This document shows positions 11,605 to 23,064 of a stretch of DNA of 64,000 nt, piece after piece. Both the position numbers and the translations under genes were made by a program. Source of the DNA: Seriola aureovittata (taxonomy: Eukaryota > Chordata > Actinopteri > Carangiformes > Carangidae); the NCBI RefSeq assembly GCF_021018895.1, contig NC_079372.1:16898318-16962317 (forward strand), in the 5' to 3' direction. Position 1 is the stretch's first letter. Each line of letters opens with the position of its first letter. Under the pieces are notes generated by a model. The model had not been told where the DNA came from and made no database searches. It saw only the letters and a list, made by a program, of their open reading frames with translations.

Positions 11605-11992
11605 GCCTTATGCTCCGTCTTGACCACTATGTCGTCTGGCATTGTCATCCCTGCAAAGTCGCAGTCCAGACTGTTCTCGGCCCCAATTGTGGAACATGCT
11701 ACCAAAAGCTATCAGAGCAGGGGCGTCCTTCTCCATCTGCAAGAATCTCTTGTAGAATCATCTCCTCTGAGAGCACCTCCTCTCCTAACACCTCGAACAC
11801 CCTAACATGCATAACTAGCACTTACTATGCTCTGTCACTGCACTTCTTTACCTAATTTCCTTGCACTTTGCCTTGTTGAATAGATGTTGGACTTCTCTGA
11901 GGTCTGCTGCTGCACTGAAGCTTTAGTGAAGTCCCTCACTCGTAAGTCGCTTTGGATGAAAGCGTCTGCCAAATGAGTAAATGTAAATGTAA
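11605..11992 (+). mobile_element. retroposon fragment with open peptide frame and 3' tail, copy 2
   Basis: Shares the peptide frame with the minus-strand copy at 1730-2035 (core YQSRGVLLHLQESLVESSPL). Downstream it contains 'gcactgaagctttagtgaagtccctcactc' and the tail 'taagtcgctttggatgaaagcgtctgccaaatga', followed by short TAAATG repeats. That tail is a widespread teleost LINE/SINE 3' end with a short tandem terminus, which points to retroposition. No flanking duplication could be seen. Confidence 0.65.
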
Positions 11993-12150
11993 ATTTTGAA
12001 AGAGCACATTAATCCTGAGAGTGAAGTCAAAAAAGCAAAAGCAAAAAGCTTTTTACATGATAAAACTGAACAAAAGGGTAAAAAATGTTTTACTGTAGCT
12101 TCAACGTCAGTTATGTTATATAGGTGGAAATGTGGTTTGGTGCTTTAAGG

Positions 12151-12388
12151 CAGTGGTTCTCCAACTTTGTCACATCATGGAGCCTTAAACTGACACGAAT
12201 TAGACCATAGACCCCCTTATCTGATAAGATTTATGCTTCTAGATATTTTATTACACAAATTGTCTACATACATTCTGTCATTGTGTTGCTTATGGATGGA
12301 ATTACAGTGAAAATAAATTTGCTGAGGGCCTCCATGATCTCCCTCAAGGATCCCTGGGTGTCCCCAGACCCCACTTTGAGAACCACTG
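12151..12388. mobile_element. hAT MITE, 238 bp, with target duplication
   Basis: The ends are CAGTGGTTCTCCAACTTTG and, inverted, CAGTGGTTCTCAAAGTGGGG, which is a classic hAT terminus. The 8 bp outside the left end (ctttaagg) and the right end (atttaaga) match at 6 of 8 positions, as expected for an aged 8-bp hAT target duplication. The interior is short and has no transposase. A truncated relative lies at 62680-62780. Confidence 0.85.
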
Positions 12389-12389
12389 A

Positions 12390-12830
12390 TTTAAGAGGTG
12401 TTATTATTCCCGAGTCAGATAACATCTGAGGACTGATGGACCATTAACTGAATATCTATTTTGATTTATAACGGGATAAAAAGGTTATGAAATGGTATTT
12501 GCTATCTGCAAAGCCAATCTGTCAAGAATATGTGGACCAATGTTTTATTTTTATTGATTTAATCCATAGTGTAGTTTTTCCAAGGCGGGCACTGTTCACA
12601 CTAATTTAGTTACAGAAGAGTGGCCAATATTTATTACATGCACTAACTACCATCCCAGATCGGGAGGTGAGGCAGCTTATTTTAGTAAACCTGAACATTT
12701 GCATAAGCAAATATCCTTAGAACATAAAACATCTTTGAAGCTCCAGAGCTCCTCCTCTCCGCCGAGGGCCCAGCAGACCCCTCAGCAATCACTCTGAATC
12801 ACACGCTGCACAGCTATCACACACCGAGGA
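12390..12830. other. unassigned non-coding stretch
   Basis: AT-rich, with nothing recognisable. Confidence 0.45.
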
Positions 12831-12831
12831 G

Positions 12832-12834
<3 letters not shown>

Positions 12835-12887
<53 letters not shown>
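12835..12887. repeat. (TG)26 microsatellite
   Basis: Pure TG run. Confidence 0.95.
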
Positions 12888-13620
12888 ATCCATGCGTCCA
12901 CATTAGAACGTACACAGTTAAATTTGAGTGTGCATCTGTGTGGATGTGCAAACTCCACCCATTACCCTCCACCGCCGCTCAGTTCCCGTAACACCAGTGT
13001 CTGTGGTCTCTGGTGGCCGTGAGGGGGAAAACCTGAAGTGCTTCTTCAGTTAATGAGGACGACGAAGGGGAACCACCAGCATCACCGTCATTTTCAGAGA
13101 GCGAAGGAAGGGGGGAGGGGAAGATGAAGGTCAAGAAGATAAAAGTATTAATGATAAAAGGAGTTAAAAAGAAAACGTTTATACGTTTTACCTTACCATA
13201 TGGTTGTTTTTTTATTTTAAAACATTGCATATGAAATATCACTATATTCAATCTTGTGCCTGCAGCTTACAGACAACTGAGGATGCATGTGAAGCAGTGC
13301 GCAGCAAAAACTATTTCTAAGTGAGATAATCTTATATTTAAATCTAATACCAAACTTGCTAGATATTTTTAATACAGTCCATACACAAAGTAAAAATAAA
13401 GTATTGTTCTTAGTTATTTTTTTTTGGCCATTTTCTGCCTTTATCATGTGATAAGACAGTGACGAGTGACAGGAAACGGGACAGAGAAGGGAAATGAAAT
13501 GCAGCAGAGAGTCATTAGACCTGACGATGAGATTCATATGAACCTTAATAGCATGAATTGTACGTCTATAGCAATGACTACACATGTGCCGGGCATAGGT
13601 AAGATAATGCAGACATATAA
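12888..13620. other. unassigned non-coding stretch
   Basis: No gene or repeat family recognised. The 122-aa minus frame at 13217-13585 shows no motif and is not repeat-associated; I would not call it coding. Confidence 0.4.
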
Positions 13621-13624
13621 GTCA

Positions 13625-13865
13625 CAACCAGTGAGGCTGTGAGCACAGCAACGCTTTGAGCCAGATGCTGATTTCAGCACGTTGGCCCAACAGGCTAACA
13701 TTTGCTATTTAGTAACACAAAGCACAATGAAGACTGGTGGGAATGTTATTATAATGCTGATTTCTACTCATAAACCATAACAAACCGTTCTATAGTTGGC
13801 AAAAACATTTCAGTTTCACGGCAAAGACATGACACGTGTCAGTTGGTCGCTCAATAGTTCCCACA
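13625..13865 (+). mobile_element. gctaa-family dispersed repeat, copy C (decayed)
   Basis: The 'gtgaggctgtgagcacagcaacgctttgagccagatgctga' block and 'aggctaacatttgct' correspond to the start of copy A at 5185. Later sequence ('catttcagtttcacggcaaag', 'gtcagttggtcgctcaatag') is only weakly similar. Confidence 0.5.
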
Positions 13866-13869
13866 CGTT

Positions 13870-14715
13870 TCTCAAGTTCAAGATTGAAGGTGTAAAACCT
13901 GCCGGCATGGCGTCAATTGTCTGAGTGAAGCCCAATGACACATACTCCAATGAAAAACACTTTACCCAGGATGCACACAGTAAGCTCCTGCAGATGGGGA
14001 GAACTGAGTGAGTTGCATCCCAGAACCATCAATGATGCATGTGAAATAAAATGATGAAAATAAAATGAAAGTATACTCCACACCCGATATACCAGCTGTC
14101 TAACGGATGTCTAATATTAATGCAAAAACCCATAATATGCCGATACAGAATTTAATCAAGTATCATTGATCAGCGTTGGTAGATCCTGAGAGGGAGGCTC
14201 TGCACACTTGTTTGATTTGGGTTTTTTTCCTCTAAAAATCTACAAGCATAAAAAAGTGAGGCATCCGACACTGACGCTCCAAACACACGTCAAACTGATG
14301 AGCGAAGAGCTGATGGAAAAAAAATAATAAATTCACCAAATTCATTTAATAGCCACAAACAAACAGTTACAGTGTGAGCCGTCTCAGCGCATGGTTATCC
14401 ACCAGCTTATTAACCTTCGCTGCTGCAGATCGCTGCAAACTCCCAACTCAGTCCATTGCACATTTTTCTCACATGCAGTAATTGCCAATATTTCATTTTT
14501 GTTTGCAAACAAGTAAACACATGATATCACTAACGATTCCCATGACACCCGTCACTGTGTCCTGTGCCAGAAGGTGGGCCGGGCCTCCCTCTCTGTCACC
14601 ATTATTATCTATTCATTTACAAAGGGCTACTCCACAAACAGACAGACAGGCTACTTTTAATACTCACTGATACATGAGGCCAATTCAAAAATGTTGGTTA
14701 GAAGTCCTACTGACT
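13870..14715. other. unassigned non-coding stretch
   Basis: No exon or known repeat is visible. Confidence 0.4.
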
Positions 14716-14719
14716 CGGG

Positions 14720-14960
14720 GTGCAATTGTTTTACATAATCTCTTTTCTAACTACAGAGTGCACTTATTGTCTACCTTTAAATGCATTTAAATATACATTC
14801 GGATCAGTGTTTAAATGCATATCTGCTTGTATATTTAAAACACTGAAATGTTGTATCTCTGCTATTAATATTTCTTTGTTATTTATTTTATTTTCTTTAC
14901 TCAGGTCTTACTTGTAAATGAGATCTCGATCTCAATGTGACTTCCTGATTAAATAAATAC
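14720..14960 (+). mobile_element. LINE-type 3' tail fragment
   Basis: Ends with 'cttgtaaatgagatctcgatctcaatgtgacttcctgattaaataaata', which I recognise as the 3' end of a fish non-LTR retrotransposon family. The upstream AT-rich 200 bp may be its 3' untranslated region; the left limit is a guess. Confidence 0.5.
14805..14845. repeat. imperfect hairpin
   Basis: CAGTGTTTAAAT and ATTTAAAACACTG pair over 12 bp with one bulged base around a 16-nt loop. It is AT-rich and lies inside the putative LINE tail. Confidence 0.6.
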
Positions 14961-15099
14961 ACCGTAAAGAATTGAAAAAAGGAATAAAGCAGCAGGCCAT
15001 GTGCCATGACATACAAAGCACATTTTGCAACAAGTTAATTTGGATCTAATCACATGGTTAAAAGGTTAAATGACTGGAAGCCAAGGATGGGTTTGAAAA

Positions 15100-16150
15100 G
15101 TAGGCAACGAGGGACAGGAGAGCCAAGGTAGAATAGGGGGGGAGGGTAGAAGAAGGAGAAGAAGATAGAGGGATGGAAAGTGGAGGGGGTAGGGGACAGA
15201 GAGAGAGAGAGAGAGAGGAACCAGGGAGGAGGGGGAGGGGAAGGAACGGTACAGCAGCTGCTGCTTATAGTTATAATTGCCTCAATTAGATGATAGGGCT
15301 GCCACGGCAACAGTGTTTGAGTGGTTGCCATGGGGACCTGAATGCAGCGTCTTCCCCAAGGGTTGAGGTGAAACAGTGGAGGAGCAGATGATGGTGGTGA
15401 TGGTTATGAGGTGAACGGATGAAGTAAGAGAGGAGAGACGGTTGAAAGGGTGCTCTGGATCAAGGAGCGAAGATGGAGAGAAGACGGAGGAAAGAAGGAG
15501 GGTTTGAGAAATGGATGGAGGAGGAGGAGGATGATGATGATGGCTTTGTAATGGTGGGATAGAAGGAGAGGAGGAGAGGAAGGTGATGGAGAGGCGAGAA
15601 GAAACAGCGCTGTGAGAATGGCTGAGGTATGGGGCGATTATTGTCTGATTGATAATGATGAAAGCCATTATAAAGAGCCAGCACACAGAGAGATAGAACA
15701 GCTAGAAAAGAATATAATAGATTGGAAAGCAGGTGGGTAGAGGAATGGAGAGATGGGAGGTGTTGGGAAGAGGAGAGAAGAAATGGTAAAGGGGAAATCA
15801 ATTGAGGGAAATAGGCGATATGGAGGAGACATGAAAAAAGAGAAAGAAGAGATAGGGAAAATGAAAAGGACCAAAATTGGATGGAAATAATGGAAAGATT
15901 GATTTGAAATGAAAACAATGTGAAGAACAGAAGTTAGGAGGGAAGACAAGAAGAGGTGAATGGCTGGAGAAACCAGTCAATAAAAGCAAAAAGTGGAGGG
16001 TTTGAAACAGGAATACAGGCGGATTGATTGAGGATGGAGCTGCAGTGAAGTATGGAGGCATATAGGAAGAGGTGGAGTATGATGGGAGGAGAGGAAGGAA
16101 ACAGATATATGTGAAGAGAGAGGAACTAGGGAAGGATGCTGCAGTAGCTG
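15100..16150. repeat. about 1 kb of purine-biased DNA
   Basis: The plus strand is dominated by A and G for about 1 kb, with (AG)n at 15198-15217, GGAGGGGGAGGGG at 15224-15242, GGAGGAGGAGGATGATGATG at about 15516-15542 and repeated GGAGAGAAG words. Minus-strand frames here are Ser/Pro/Phe/Leu-rich artefacts of the pyrimidine bias. Parts could form triplex (H-DNA) structures. Confidence 0.75.
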
Positions 16151-16339
16151 GAAGTGTTAGGTAATGTAGGTGGAGGGATACAGGGATTGAAAGATAGTGC
16201 AGCAGAAGTTCATTGTTATCTCACAAACTTGTCTCCCAGAAATGATTTTTATATGCAAATAAACTGCAACAAATATGTTTTGTGTGAAAAGTTATTGCAA
16301 CTGAATCGTGTTTTCTATAAACGTAATGAGGAAATGTTG

Positions 16340-16741
16340 TTAAAGGTCTCATATTTTAAATTTCCTCATGTTTTATTTGAAGTTTTGATCCAGTTTTGTG
16401 GTTTTAAGAACCATAAACCATCTCAGTGTAGTTTTACATCTCTTCTCTCAGGCTTCTCTCTGGAGCTCTAGTAACAACAGGTCTGTGAGTGTTTGAGTGA
16501 TCAAATAAAAATATAGCAGATTTCAGGTAAAAACGGTGAGAGCGGTGACTGCTTTGTTGTGACATCACAAAGTTCCAGAAGTCCTGACGGCTCATTTTAA
16601 GGCTCAGTGTCTGAATACAGGCTGTGTGTTTCTCTGTGGACTGAGGCTTTGATTCTTTCACAGTATTAATATAGAACCTAGACCTGATCTATAATCAAAC
16701 AACACAAGGAAATTTCACTTTATACAATATGGGACCTTTAA
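16340..16741 (+). mobile_element. TTAA-flanked MITE, copy 1 (402 bp)
   Basis: Begins TTAAAGGTCTCATATT and ends AATATGGGACCTTTAA, so the termini are inverted repeats with one mismatch over 16 bp, bounded by TTAA. TTAA target duplications are typical of piggyBac-like elements, which is the inferred class; no transposase is present. The interior shares long blocks with copy 3 at 55713-56183, such as 'gacatcacaaagtt', 'cagaagtcctga(c/t)ggctcattttaag' and 'agtattaatatagaacctagacctg'. It lacks the CCAAT and GC-box segment found in copies 2 and 3. Confidence 0.85.
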
Positions 16742-16849
16742 TTTACGTATTTGGCAGGTTGCAAATATAATGATACAGAACATATCAGTAAAATGCTCAA
16801 TATCCAATATATATACAATATCCACTTGTAGTGACTCCAGCGTTATTAA

Positions 16850-17040
16850 ATGTTTTCATGGTGGTGTTTAGACTCTCAGAGATCTTGGGTAAGGTTGGAT
16901 CCTGGTCACAGGTTGTTAGCATACATTTACCCACAACCACCAACTTTGGCTAATCTTAACCAAAGTGCCTTTGTTGCCTAAACCACAGATAGGACTGTGG
17001 ATGCGACCCCAGTCTCTGGTGTGTGTTTTGTACGCTTGCC
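16850..17040 (+). mobile_element. probable dispersed repeat fragment
   Basis: The words 'taatcttaaccaaagtgcctttgttgcctaaacca' and 'ggatgcgaccccagtctctggtgtg' resemble a common teleost repeat. No termini could be defined. Confidence 0.4.
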
Positions 17041-17800
17041 ATCCGCCGCAACCACAAGGAGATAATAGATGTAGTGCTTCATTCATTTAAAAGAAAGAAA
17101 GAAAAGAAAAAGGTGACTCTGAACATAATCCAGCCATCAATTACATTTCCTACAAAACTGTTGCAGTTTGTCTCGTCAGTAGCACAATGTGAATATCTTT
17201 GTCTTCTGCTCAGTTAACCACTTTAGACCCAAACAGTGTGCTGTCGAACTTCAGTATAAATGAACACTACTCCACCACTTCAGCATTGTGCTCCTACAGC
17301 AAGATTTTTAAGTCAGGCACATCCTGCATCCAGCAGTTAAACTTTTACGATAAACAACATCATATATTCAAAGGTTCTGGGTTAAATGTCTTTCTTTAAA
17401 AGCTGCACTCGCCACAAACAGACTCCATCCATCTCTATGGTGAGGTGGAGGTAGAAATCCCAATGTCAGATATCTTCAAATGTGGGCAAATAAAAAAGCA
17501 GAGCGGACAAATTCCCCAGCACTGGTCCCCAGACACTAGTTTTGGAAAGTAGGGACCAGAGGGAAATAAAGGACAGGGAGGTGAACTGGGGTGTGGGGTG
17601 TGTGTTGTGGTCTTAAGGGGTCAGCTATTTGGCTCCTGCTGTGATTGGCTAACTGGGACCGACAGCCCTACGATCAGCAACCCGGAGAGCAATCTGTCAC
17701 TCTCCCTGATCTGGTGGAAGATGGATGATGCCGGCCAGACAGCAGCTGTAACGCGAGTGTGAGTGTGGGTGTGGGTGTGTGAGAGCTGCCGGGTGCGTGA
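17041..17800. other. unassigned non-coding stretch
   Basis: Contains G-rich words (17582-17615, 17765-17780) that could form weak quadruplexes. No gene seen. Confidence 0.4.
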
Positions 17801-17809
17801 CTCGAGTCT

Positions 17810-17811
<2 letters not shown>

Positions 17812-17879
<68 letters not shown>
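17812..17879. repeat. (CA)33 microsatellite
   Basis: Pure CA run of about 68 bp. Confidence 0.95.
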
Positions 17880-17883
<4 letters not shown>

Positions 17884-18428
17884 CTGATTTATGCATGTCA
17901 AGTACGTATCTCTTCACATGTTTATATATGTACCTATCCACTGTCAAACAGCGGGTGTGCCACCGCTGGCGTCACATAATCACTCAATCTTCAATCATGT
18001 CAGAGAGAGCACACTTGAGATGGCGAGTTGGCAAAGATACACACGCTCTTTCCATATATATTCATGAAAGGCCATCTTTTCACAGCCGACAGGGTCTTTC
18101 GCTCTGTTACTTGTGTGATTTATCGTCCCGCCACGCCTGAAGGTTTATACATATGGGGACGGGAGAGCAAACCGCTGAGCGGGCGTATAGTCGTGGAGCA
18201 GTGATGAGCTGCTCAGAGCTCTTCAACTGTGCGTAGTGGATGCACGCATCTTTGTACACACACACACGCATGCACATGCACGCACAGTGCAGCGGGCCAC
18301 ACCCCAGTCAAGTCAGTGTTATGTATGGTTTCCCCCAGTCTGAAGTCTGACAGCTCCACAGATTTAATTCAGCCTTAATATCCTGCTCTGAGTGATCGCA
18401 CACAGAGAAAGTGAGTTAAACTGGTCCA

Positions 18429-18449
18429 TGTGTGTGTGTGTGTGTGTGT
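18429..18449. repeat. (TG)10 microsatellite
   Basis: Short pure TG run. Confidence 0.9.
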
Positions 18450-18688
18450 CTCGTGTGTCTGACGCCTGGCGATCACTGTGACAGGTGCTATGATGTAGAT
18501 CAGGTAGCACATATTAATTTCATGCCAAACCCTCAAAATCTCCCTGATCCAGATACAGTCTCTGTGTTTTATCCCCCCCACATAAAATGTCACTCGATGC
18601 TAAAAAGGTCTCAATTACAGTGACATGCACAAGCACACGAGTGCACGTGCACACACAGGCAAGCTTACTCAAACTCTATAGATAGTGA

Positions 18689-18709
18689 ACACACACACAC
18701 ACACACACC
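18689..18709. repeat. (AC)10 microsatellite
   Basis: Short pure AC run, followed by CCCCC. Confidence 0.9.
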
Positions 18710-20265
18710 CCCGAAGCAAGTTACGCTTCACGTTTCACGCCCCAGAGCGCTAACATTTAACTGTGATCTCATGTCAGAGATCTTAAAGCCACAATTTCTC
18801 CATGATTCAATACATAAAATTGGAGGCGACCTCACTGAGTAACTTTAATGTCATCAGAATTACAGTCATTAAATGCAGTGAATGGAAACCAAGAAAATGA
18901 ATCTTTTACAAGTAGCTGTCTGTCTGCTAATGTCACAACCGTCTAGACTGCACTAACCAGAGAAGAAGAAAAACCACGAGCTGTGAGTTTCGTGTCTGAT
19001 ATGAAAGCATTGCATCGCGAGCCTTGCAACAAAAAAAAAGAAAAGAAACAAGACTTCACATGCATTGTTTGCTTGTTTGCTTTACCTTCACTTCTAAATA
19101 CAGAAAAATGTTCTGAAACGACATGAATGTAAATTATTGTGCACCGAAGGCGAAGTAACCAAGGTTAGATGTGTGCTGCTGTCAGAGCCAGTGCAAGGTG
19201 CGAGGTTATTTTGTTTCATTAGGAAAACTGACAGTACGCTCCGTTCTTCAGAAACTATTGTAGTTCATCTCACACAAAATGTACAAAACTGTGTTAAAGG
19301 GTAAAAAGTTTTCACATATTTTGAGAAAAACTCCGCTTTGTGGGAGACATTGAAAGGGAGAGTTTAGGTGAAGAGCGAACCATCTCTTGAACCTATTTTA
19401 AAGTGATTCTTAATAAAAAATGGTAAGAAAACAGAACATTTTTCATTTCTTTAGGTTGTCAAAATATAATATAGCTACCTTATGTGGCACATGGTTAGCA
19501 TTAAAGGTTACTATTCAAGCACTTTGGTATTAAAATGTATATATAAAGAGTCATTCTCAGATTGATGATCATTGTTAAGGTGTTACATGACAGTAATGTG
19601 TGTGAGTCTGTATCTCTGGGTCGCAGATCCTGAATGTTATGAAGAGAGTCCAGGTGGGCTTTAGGCTCAAATACATGTCAATACAGTCAGTATTCATCCC
19701 CATTCATCCCTGATTTGAGCACAACGCAGCATTTAATTGGTGCTACTCAAACACTATCTGATCACTATCTATTGATTTGCTTCTTGAGCCTTACTACCAC
19801 ACATAAAGACGAAGAGGCTCCTTCTCCTTGAATCGTGTTTGTATTTCGTAAAGGAAAGATGTCAGCGCGAAAGATCAAATTCTCGAAAAATGACTCACTT
19901 GGGAATGTCTTTTTTTCTGGTTAAACAATGTCCAAGATAAACTCTACAGAAGAAATGACGAATACCGTCGACATCCCAATCATAAGGAATGGGTGGATTC
20001 CAGTCAACGACCTTGTGAGTATTTAATTTGTCTTCACTGAGCCGTCAGGATGGCTGCGCTGCGCTGAGAAGAAAACTTTAAAGACTGCTTCATTTCATCT
20101 GTGTTGCTTTAGAAAACCCTGACACTGCCCTCCGTCCATGTCTTTCAAGATGTTTCCACGCTGTGGGACCAAAGAGAAGCCACGCTGACACCTCCATTTC
20201 TAAATGGAGAACGACTGGTCATAAATCGCAATGGTCTAATATTAATTATCATCAATAACGCCTCC
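18710..20265. other. unassigned non-coding stretch
   Basis: Low in simple repeats compared with the rest of the window. No open frame of 60 aa or more is a candidate exon, and no family is recognised. If any conserved non-coding element is present, this is one of the quieter places to look. Confidence 0.4.
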
Positions 20266-20560
20266 CTGCCCATTTATCTCACACGCACCCACTAACCACT
20301 TCCACTGATCATCCCAACCCCCTCTGTTACACACAACCCATCCCCCATCACGCACACCCGCTCACTCATAAACACTCACATCTATGCACATCATACACAC
20401 ACACACACCAACCCCCCATTTCTTCCATTCAAATACCTTCTTCAACTGCTCATTTCCCCCTCCCCCCCTCTGCTCGCCATCACCACTCTCCCCCATTTCC
20501 CTGTGTTTACCTCACCCACTCACCACATGTCCCCCCCCACCCCCCACCCACCATCCTTCA
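20266..20560. repeat. C-rich, G-poor tract
   Basis: About 300 bp of strongly C-biased plus strand with CCCCCC and CCCACCC words (for example 20410-20417, 20457-20468, 20530-20552). The minus strand is therefore G-rich and quadruplex-prone. Frames here are Pro/Ser/His-rich artefacts. Confidence 0.7.
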
Positions 20561-21550
20561 CTAGCGCTTGCATCAAACCCAATCTGACTACTTCAGCAAG
20601 ATGTGCATTGCGTCCTCGGAGAAGACAAGGATGCGAGGATCTCCTTGGAAGCAATCCGGCAGAAAAAAAATCAAAGGCCGTCCTCTCTCTGTGAAATCCA
20701 TTCAAAGGGTCACGTTCATCGCCGGCCGTCAGCTTATTCAGAATTCCTGTCCAATCAAATTAAAGTACGAGCTGTAGTCTCCCAACATGGCCTGCTGCTC
20801 ATGCAGCATCTGAAGGTCAACATTGGGTTTTGGCAGCGTATTAACAAGAGCAATCTTTTTAATGACAAGCACAGCTGTTAAGAATATAGCTGACACTTTC
20901 AAGTCTTTTAAGTATGCAAGAAAAGCTTACACAAGAGACACAAACACATCTCTGTATTGTGCCTCTGATGCATTAGAAAGATTGCTTTTGTGAGGCGAAT
21001 GGAAAATGTTGAAAAATGACATTCTGTGGGTTTCTGCAAAATGAAGTGTGCTGTCATGAAAAATGGGCTATTGTCAGCAAACAGACCAGATACTTTTGTG
21101 TCATCAGGTTTGATGGATGAGCACCCAGGTTCATTTTATCTTGACAGGTTTGTCATACTGCCAACAGCATGATAAAATATCTGAGGGCATGAATCAAACA
21201 TAGAGCTTATTTCTTCCTACCTAAGGAACACAATAGACATGTTTTTTGAAATATTTTCGGGGGAATTAACATCATCTTCTCGGATGAAATATGAAATGAA
21301 TTCCTGAGAAAGACCTTGTGCTTTCAATTTCATCATATCAAACTCTTTTCACACTGAAGACAGCTTATTTCAGTGTGTTGTACTGTCACGCAGGACGAAG
21401 ACGAGTGAATTGCACATACAAAAAACACGCGCACGCTCAAGCACGAACACACACGTCTAACATGGATAAAGCGTGACAGCGGTCAGTGGATGAGGAGTTA
21501 GCAGGTGGCTTTCCCCCTGTGGAGCTGACACACAGAAAAAGAACATCAGG
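20561..21550. other. unassigned non-coding stretch
   Basis: Overlapping frames of 63-92 aa near 20503-20881 were examined and show no recognisable domain or clear splice context. Confidence 0.4.
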
Positions 21551-21555
21551 CTATA

Positions 21556-21579
21556 TACACACACACACACACACACACA
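21556..21579. repeat. (AC)12 microsatellite
   Basis: Pure AC run. Confidence 0.9.
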
Positions 21580-21741
21580 GAGGCCCATGTACACACATGC
21601 ATGCTCGCAGAGACTCCATGTGCCCGCCGGGGGCAGAGCGTGCAACCCTCTGTTTAAACCGAGCTGTCAGATCCCCCTTCACTCTCCACCTCTTGATTTC
21701 ATCACTCCTCTCTCCCACTCTTTTCCTCCACCTCTCTCTCG

Positions 21742-21742
<1 letters not shown>

Positions 21743-21772
<30 letters not shown>
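21743..21772. repeat. (CA)15 microsatellite
   Basis: Pure CA run, preceded by a short CT stretch. Confidence 0.9.
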
Positions 21773-21779
21773 CAATACA

Positions 21780-22715
21780 CTCAAAAACATTCATACGCAC
21801 ATGTATGGAAACACTTACTTGAAAACCCATGCCCACACACTTGGCGTCGCTTCCATTGCCTCTAGCGCGCACAGTCTTTGAGTTAAACAGTTATATTAGC
21901 TACTCCATCTTTTTTGCTTGTTGTGCATGTGAGGCACTTTAATCTGTTCACCGCAACAGCACCAGCTACCAGCATGCAGCGGGCAAAGGTTTGCCCTGGG
22001 GCAGCTTCCCTGACTTCGCTTTGGCCCTCACAGATTTACTTCCCTTGCCAAGTGTGTTTGTTGATATGTGTTAATATCCATGTTTGTATGTTTACACATG
22101 CCCGAGGTTAGCTTCATCTATCAATGGATGTGTGTATTCAGAACATGTGAGTGTGTTTTCCGCATATCAACATGGCCATTTCCCCCTTCGTTAATTTCCT
22201 CCGTGGAAAAACAGCATGGAGAAGAAGCTAGCAGATTAGCACCGGAGCTAAACAGAATCAAGTGAGAGAGAGGAGCAGGTGAAGTGAGAAGAACACGTTT
22301 CTGGAAACATTGTAGTCGACCAAGACTCTAGCTGCAAGTCTCAAGCTAAAACTAGCTTAAATACATTCGACTTTGGTACCAAAATGATTAGCAAGGTTTG
22401 TGGACATTTTATAAAAGTGCAAGATCCTCAGCAGCCCTTTTTTTTCCTCAATCAATACCCTCCCTCCAAAGTCTCAAAACATAATAAATAAGAGAAAAAT
22501 ACAGTTATTCAGTTAAGAGAGTTTACATCCAACCAATTCAAAATCACCCCTCACTGAAAATATAAAATAAATAAATAAGCCTGAAAATGAATTAGATCGG
22601 ATGATGTTGTCAGATGTGTGTGAGATGAGATGTCTGGCTGTTTGTCATAATTAATCAGGACCGGTCGTTTCCTCCAGAGCACACTGTTATTTAGCAAAAC
22701 ACACATTAGCGGCAG
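21780..22715. other. unassigned non-coding stretch
   Basis: No gene or defined repeat recognised. Confidence 0.4.
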
Positions 22716-22719
22716 TAAA

Positions 22720-23060
22720 TTAAAGGTTCCATATTTTACACTTTTCCCCAGTCTTATTTGAAGTATTGTTATTCATAAGAAGATATATTTGTGTTTTTTT
22801 TTTACATCTCCTCTCTGAGACTTCTCTCTGGAACTAACAACAGGTTGGCTCTGAGCCTCTCTTCTGATTGGTTGACTGTTTTCTGGGTGATCAAATAAAA
22901 ATATTGCAGATTTCAGGTAAACAGGCAAACCAAATCCTGCAAGGCTGGATTGTGGGTCCAGGTGGGCGGGGCTTGGGGCAGTTACGGAAGAAGCTCCTCT
23001 CATGAGGAAGTACATGAGAGAAAGCTCTCTCACTGGTCCGTAAGCTCATTTTAACTCATT
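22720..23060 (+). mobile_element. TTAA-flanked MITE, copy 2 (3' truncated)
   Basis: Begins TTAAAGGTTCCATATTTTACA like copies 1 and 3. It shares 'gatcaaataaaaatattgcagatttcaggtaaa' with copy 1 and 'caaatcctgcaaggctgga' plus 'ggcggggcttggggca' with copy 3. An inverted CCAAT motif (about 22867) and a GC box (about 22964-22973) lie inside. Similarity fades after 'gctcattttaa', and the right terminal repeat is missing. Confidence 0.8.
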
Positions 23061-23064
23061 TAAG

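Noticed and set aside
15282..15949. Overlapping minus frames of 87-152 aa rich in Ser, Pro, Phe and Leu
   Set aside because: They result from the purine strand bias, which removes stop codons on the pyrimidine strand.
16434..23033. Similar minus-strand peptides ('FYLKSAIFLFDHS/P') at 16434-16661 and 22773-23033
   Set aside because: Both lie inside the TTAA MITE and reflect shared repeat DNA, not a conserved protein.
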